The position numbers and the translations under genes were made by a program. Source: CAJJDF01 sp965657945 (GTDB lineage: Bacteria; Bacteroidota; Bacteroidia; Flavobacteriales_D; CAJJDF01). Taken from it: DNA of 64,000 bases. Where the stretch lies: positions 1 to 64,000 of the forward strand of contig CBFHPW010000007.1 in assembly GCA_965657945.1 (NCBI GenBank). Direction: 5' to 3'. The notes under the pieces were generated by a model. It was not told the DNA's origin. It worked only from the letters and a program-made list of their open reading frames with translations, and ran no database searches. Shown piece after piece: positions 62,880 to 64,000 of this stretch (its first letter is position 1; the number at the start of each line of letters is the position of its first letter).

Positions 62880-64000
62880 TTATTTAAATTTTCTTTTTAC
62901 GAACCACCTATTTTGAACCTGAGGCATGATTGAAATTCCAAAGTAAACTGTGGTAAAGTTTTCTTGAATTAATCCATTTTCGCTATTACCTCTTCTTCCA
63001 GTTTCCACTCCTACATTAAACATAGAAAGTGACCTAAATTCGTTTTTAGAGGTGGCGCTTTTTCTTAGCGGTATTCCCAATCCAAAACTCGTGCCAAACA
63101 CAGTGAGTTGATTGTTATTAAATTGTAAAGAAGAGTTCCCCGATCTAAATCCTGCCCGATACTCTATTCTTTCGTAAAGCTTTGCTGTTGAGAATACATC
63201 GGTGGGTGTATACCTTATTCCTACTGCAAATGATGAACTCGAAGCAAGGGTATCTGATACACTGTTTTGATCGAATATTTCTTCATAATTCGACCAATCT
63301 TGGCGATTGTATTGAACCGCTATATCCAAATTCTTGTTTAAGTTTACAGACCCACCCACTGATAAGGAAGAGGGCACAACCACTTTTCCCTCGTTTTCAG
63401 AAAAATACTGAAGCGTATCCTGAATCACCTCAACAGAAGAAAAATTGGTGTAAGTTCCAAAAAAATCTTCGCGTGTGGCGTTCAATTTTGTCCCCAGTGA
63501 ATAAGATGCTCCAATCGAATATGTCATATTTTTTGATACTCTTTGCCTAAACAAAACTCCTGCCTGGAAATCTACCCCATTGTAACTAGTTTTTTGGGCC
63601 AACATGGAATTAAGAGCTGTTTCATCCTCGGGAAACTCCAATCTCCTTGTTTTATCAATATTCCCGAACAAAAAGTTTACACTTGCACCCACTGATAAGC
63701 TAATAGAATCTGATTGGATCAAGGAATACCCTCCTGACAAAAACAAGTTATTTACCCCTCCTTTTCCTTTATATAAATAAGTTACATTTCCTATTGAAGG
63801 TTCTTCGTTTGTCGTTGTAATATTATATCCAGTTGTTGTAAAAGGTTTTATCCCTAGTGCTAGTCCTAGCTTTTTGTTTACTGGCAAAGCGATACTCATT
63901 CGAGTGAAATTGGTTGAATTCAAATTGGCGGAAGAATTTTCGGAACTAAGTTTCAAAAACTGAGAAGAGCCACTTAGTTCGAAAACTGGCATGTGAGGCG
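62880..64000 (-). CDS. Outer-membrane beta-barrel protein (5' end beyond the window)
   Basis: At least 373 codons, open to the window edge. Alternating beta strands with aromatic girdles (LALGIKPFTTTGYNITTTNEE, NNLFLSGGYSLI, VGASVNFLFGN, LDIAVQYNRQDWSNY, FAVGIRYTP, TVYFGISIMPQ) and a C-terminal RWFVKRKFK ending fit a FadL/OmpP1-like or related flavobacterial barrel. The ATG at 63992 is probably not the real start. Same transcript as the TPR gene, possibly lptC after a terminator. Confidence 0.75.
   Translation of the reverse strand, partial: PHMPVFELSGSSQFLKLSSENSSANLNSTNFTRMSIALPVNKKLGLALGIKPFTTTGYNITTTNEEPSIGNVTYLYKGKGGVNNLFLSGGYSLIQSDSISLSVGASVNFLFGNIDKTRRLEFPEDETALNSMLAQKTSYNGVDFQAGVLFRQRVSKNMTYSIGASYSLGTKLNATREDFFGTYTNFSSVEVIQDTLQYFSENEGKVVVPSSLSVGGSVNLNKNLDIAVQYNRQDWSNYEEIFDQNSVSDTLASSSSFAVGIRYTPTDVFSTAKLYERIEYRAGFRSGNSSLQFNNNQLTVFGTSFGLGIPLRKSATSKNEFRSLSMFNVGVETGRRGNSENGLIQENFTTVYFGISIMPQVQNRWFVKRKFK

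Overview
The window reads as chromosome of a low-GC Bacteroidota, most likely a pigmented, surface-active member of the Flavobacteriales. The evidence is type IX secretion (T9SS) C-terminal signals of type A (30562-31491, 37589-38059) and type B (17312-29626), PKD and PKD-like adhesin domains, the MurF-alanine racemase fusion, a TonB protein with a cysteine-rich head, a MerR-led carotenoid operon, and several promoters with the Bacteroidota -7 box TAnnTTTG. No rRNA, CRISPR array, phage module or intact insertion sequence is visible. The genes are mostly housekeeping, with two accessory surface regions. The genus cannot be named from this sequence alone.

Layout. 1-4 kb (minus): queE, 5-formyl-THF cyclo-ligase, a TonB-like protein, YbaB and fumarylacetoacetase. 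4-5.6 kb: a class II Fic protein with a tandem inverted-repeat operator, then a decayed gene. 5.7-16 kb: pdhB; etfBA; a pair of bacterial PH-domain membrane proteins; a BFN/UVR nuclease-like protein; a CNT nucleoside transporter with an extra lipoprotein-like head; a large HExxHxxGxxH metalloprotease; and tRNA-Ser(TGA) driven by a consensus promoter almost touching the tRNA. 16.4-30.5 kb: a YceI lipoprotein, then a roughly 4,100-residue T9SS type B adhesin whose core is a three-domain Ig-like unit (A-B-C, 858 bp) repeated about eight times, two neighbouring copies being almost identical in DNA. 30.5-34.6 kb: secreted endonuclease I, a DMT transporter, an unknown HTH-like protein and a UDG-fold protein.

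34.6-38.1 kb is a compact minus-strand surface operon: a T9SS type A protein, a collagen-like fibre with phage-tail-like ends, a glycine-rich tip-like protein, and a fourth secreted protein interrupted by one amber codon. 38.1-50.7 kb: type II sulfide:quinone oxidoreductase with a palindrome upstream, a vWA membrane protein, fabG, ribBA, an RlmG-like methyltransferase, an unknown pair including a protein with protein-kinase-like catalytic motifs, a YqhD-type alcohol dehydrogenase with a Crp/Fnr regulator, photolyase and a TIGR01777 epimerase. 50.7-55.1 kb: carotenoid operon merR-crtI-crtB-unknown-idi, the last three translationally coupled, with an inverted repeat just downstream of the predicted merR promoter. 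55.2-64 kb: a CarboxypepD_reg-like protein, murF-alr, thymidine kinase, a DEAD-box helicase, lptC, a TPR protein and the 3' part of an outer-membrane beta-barrel gene that runs off the window.

The most unusual material is the higher-order repeat of the giant adhesin, the collagen/glycine-rich fibre operon, the fic operator, the lipoprotein-CNT fusion, the kinase-like unknown at 45.4-46.5 kb and the altered B12 signature of the carotenoid MerR protein. All function calls come from reading motifs; no database search was run.
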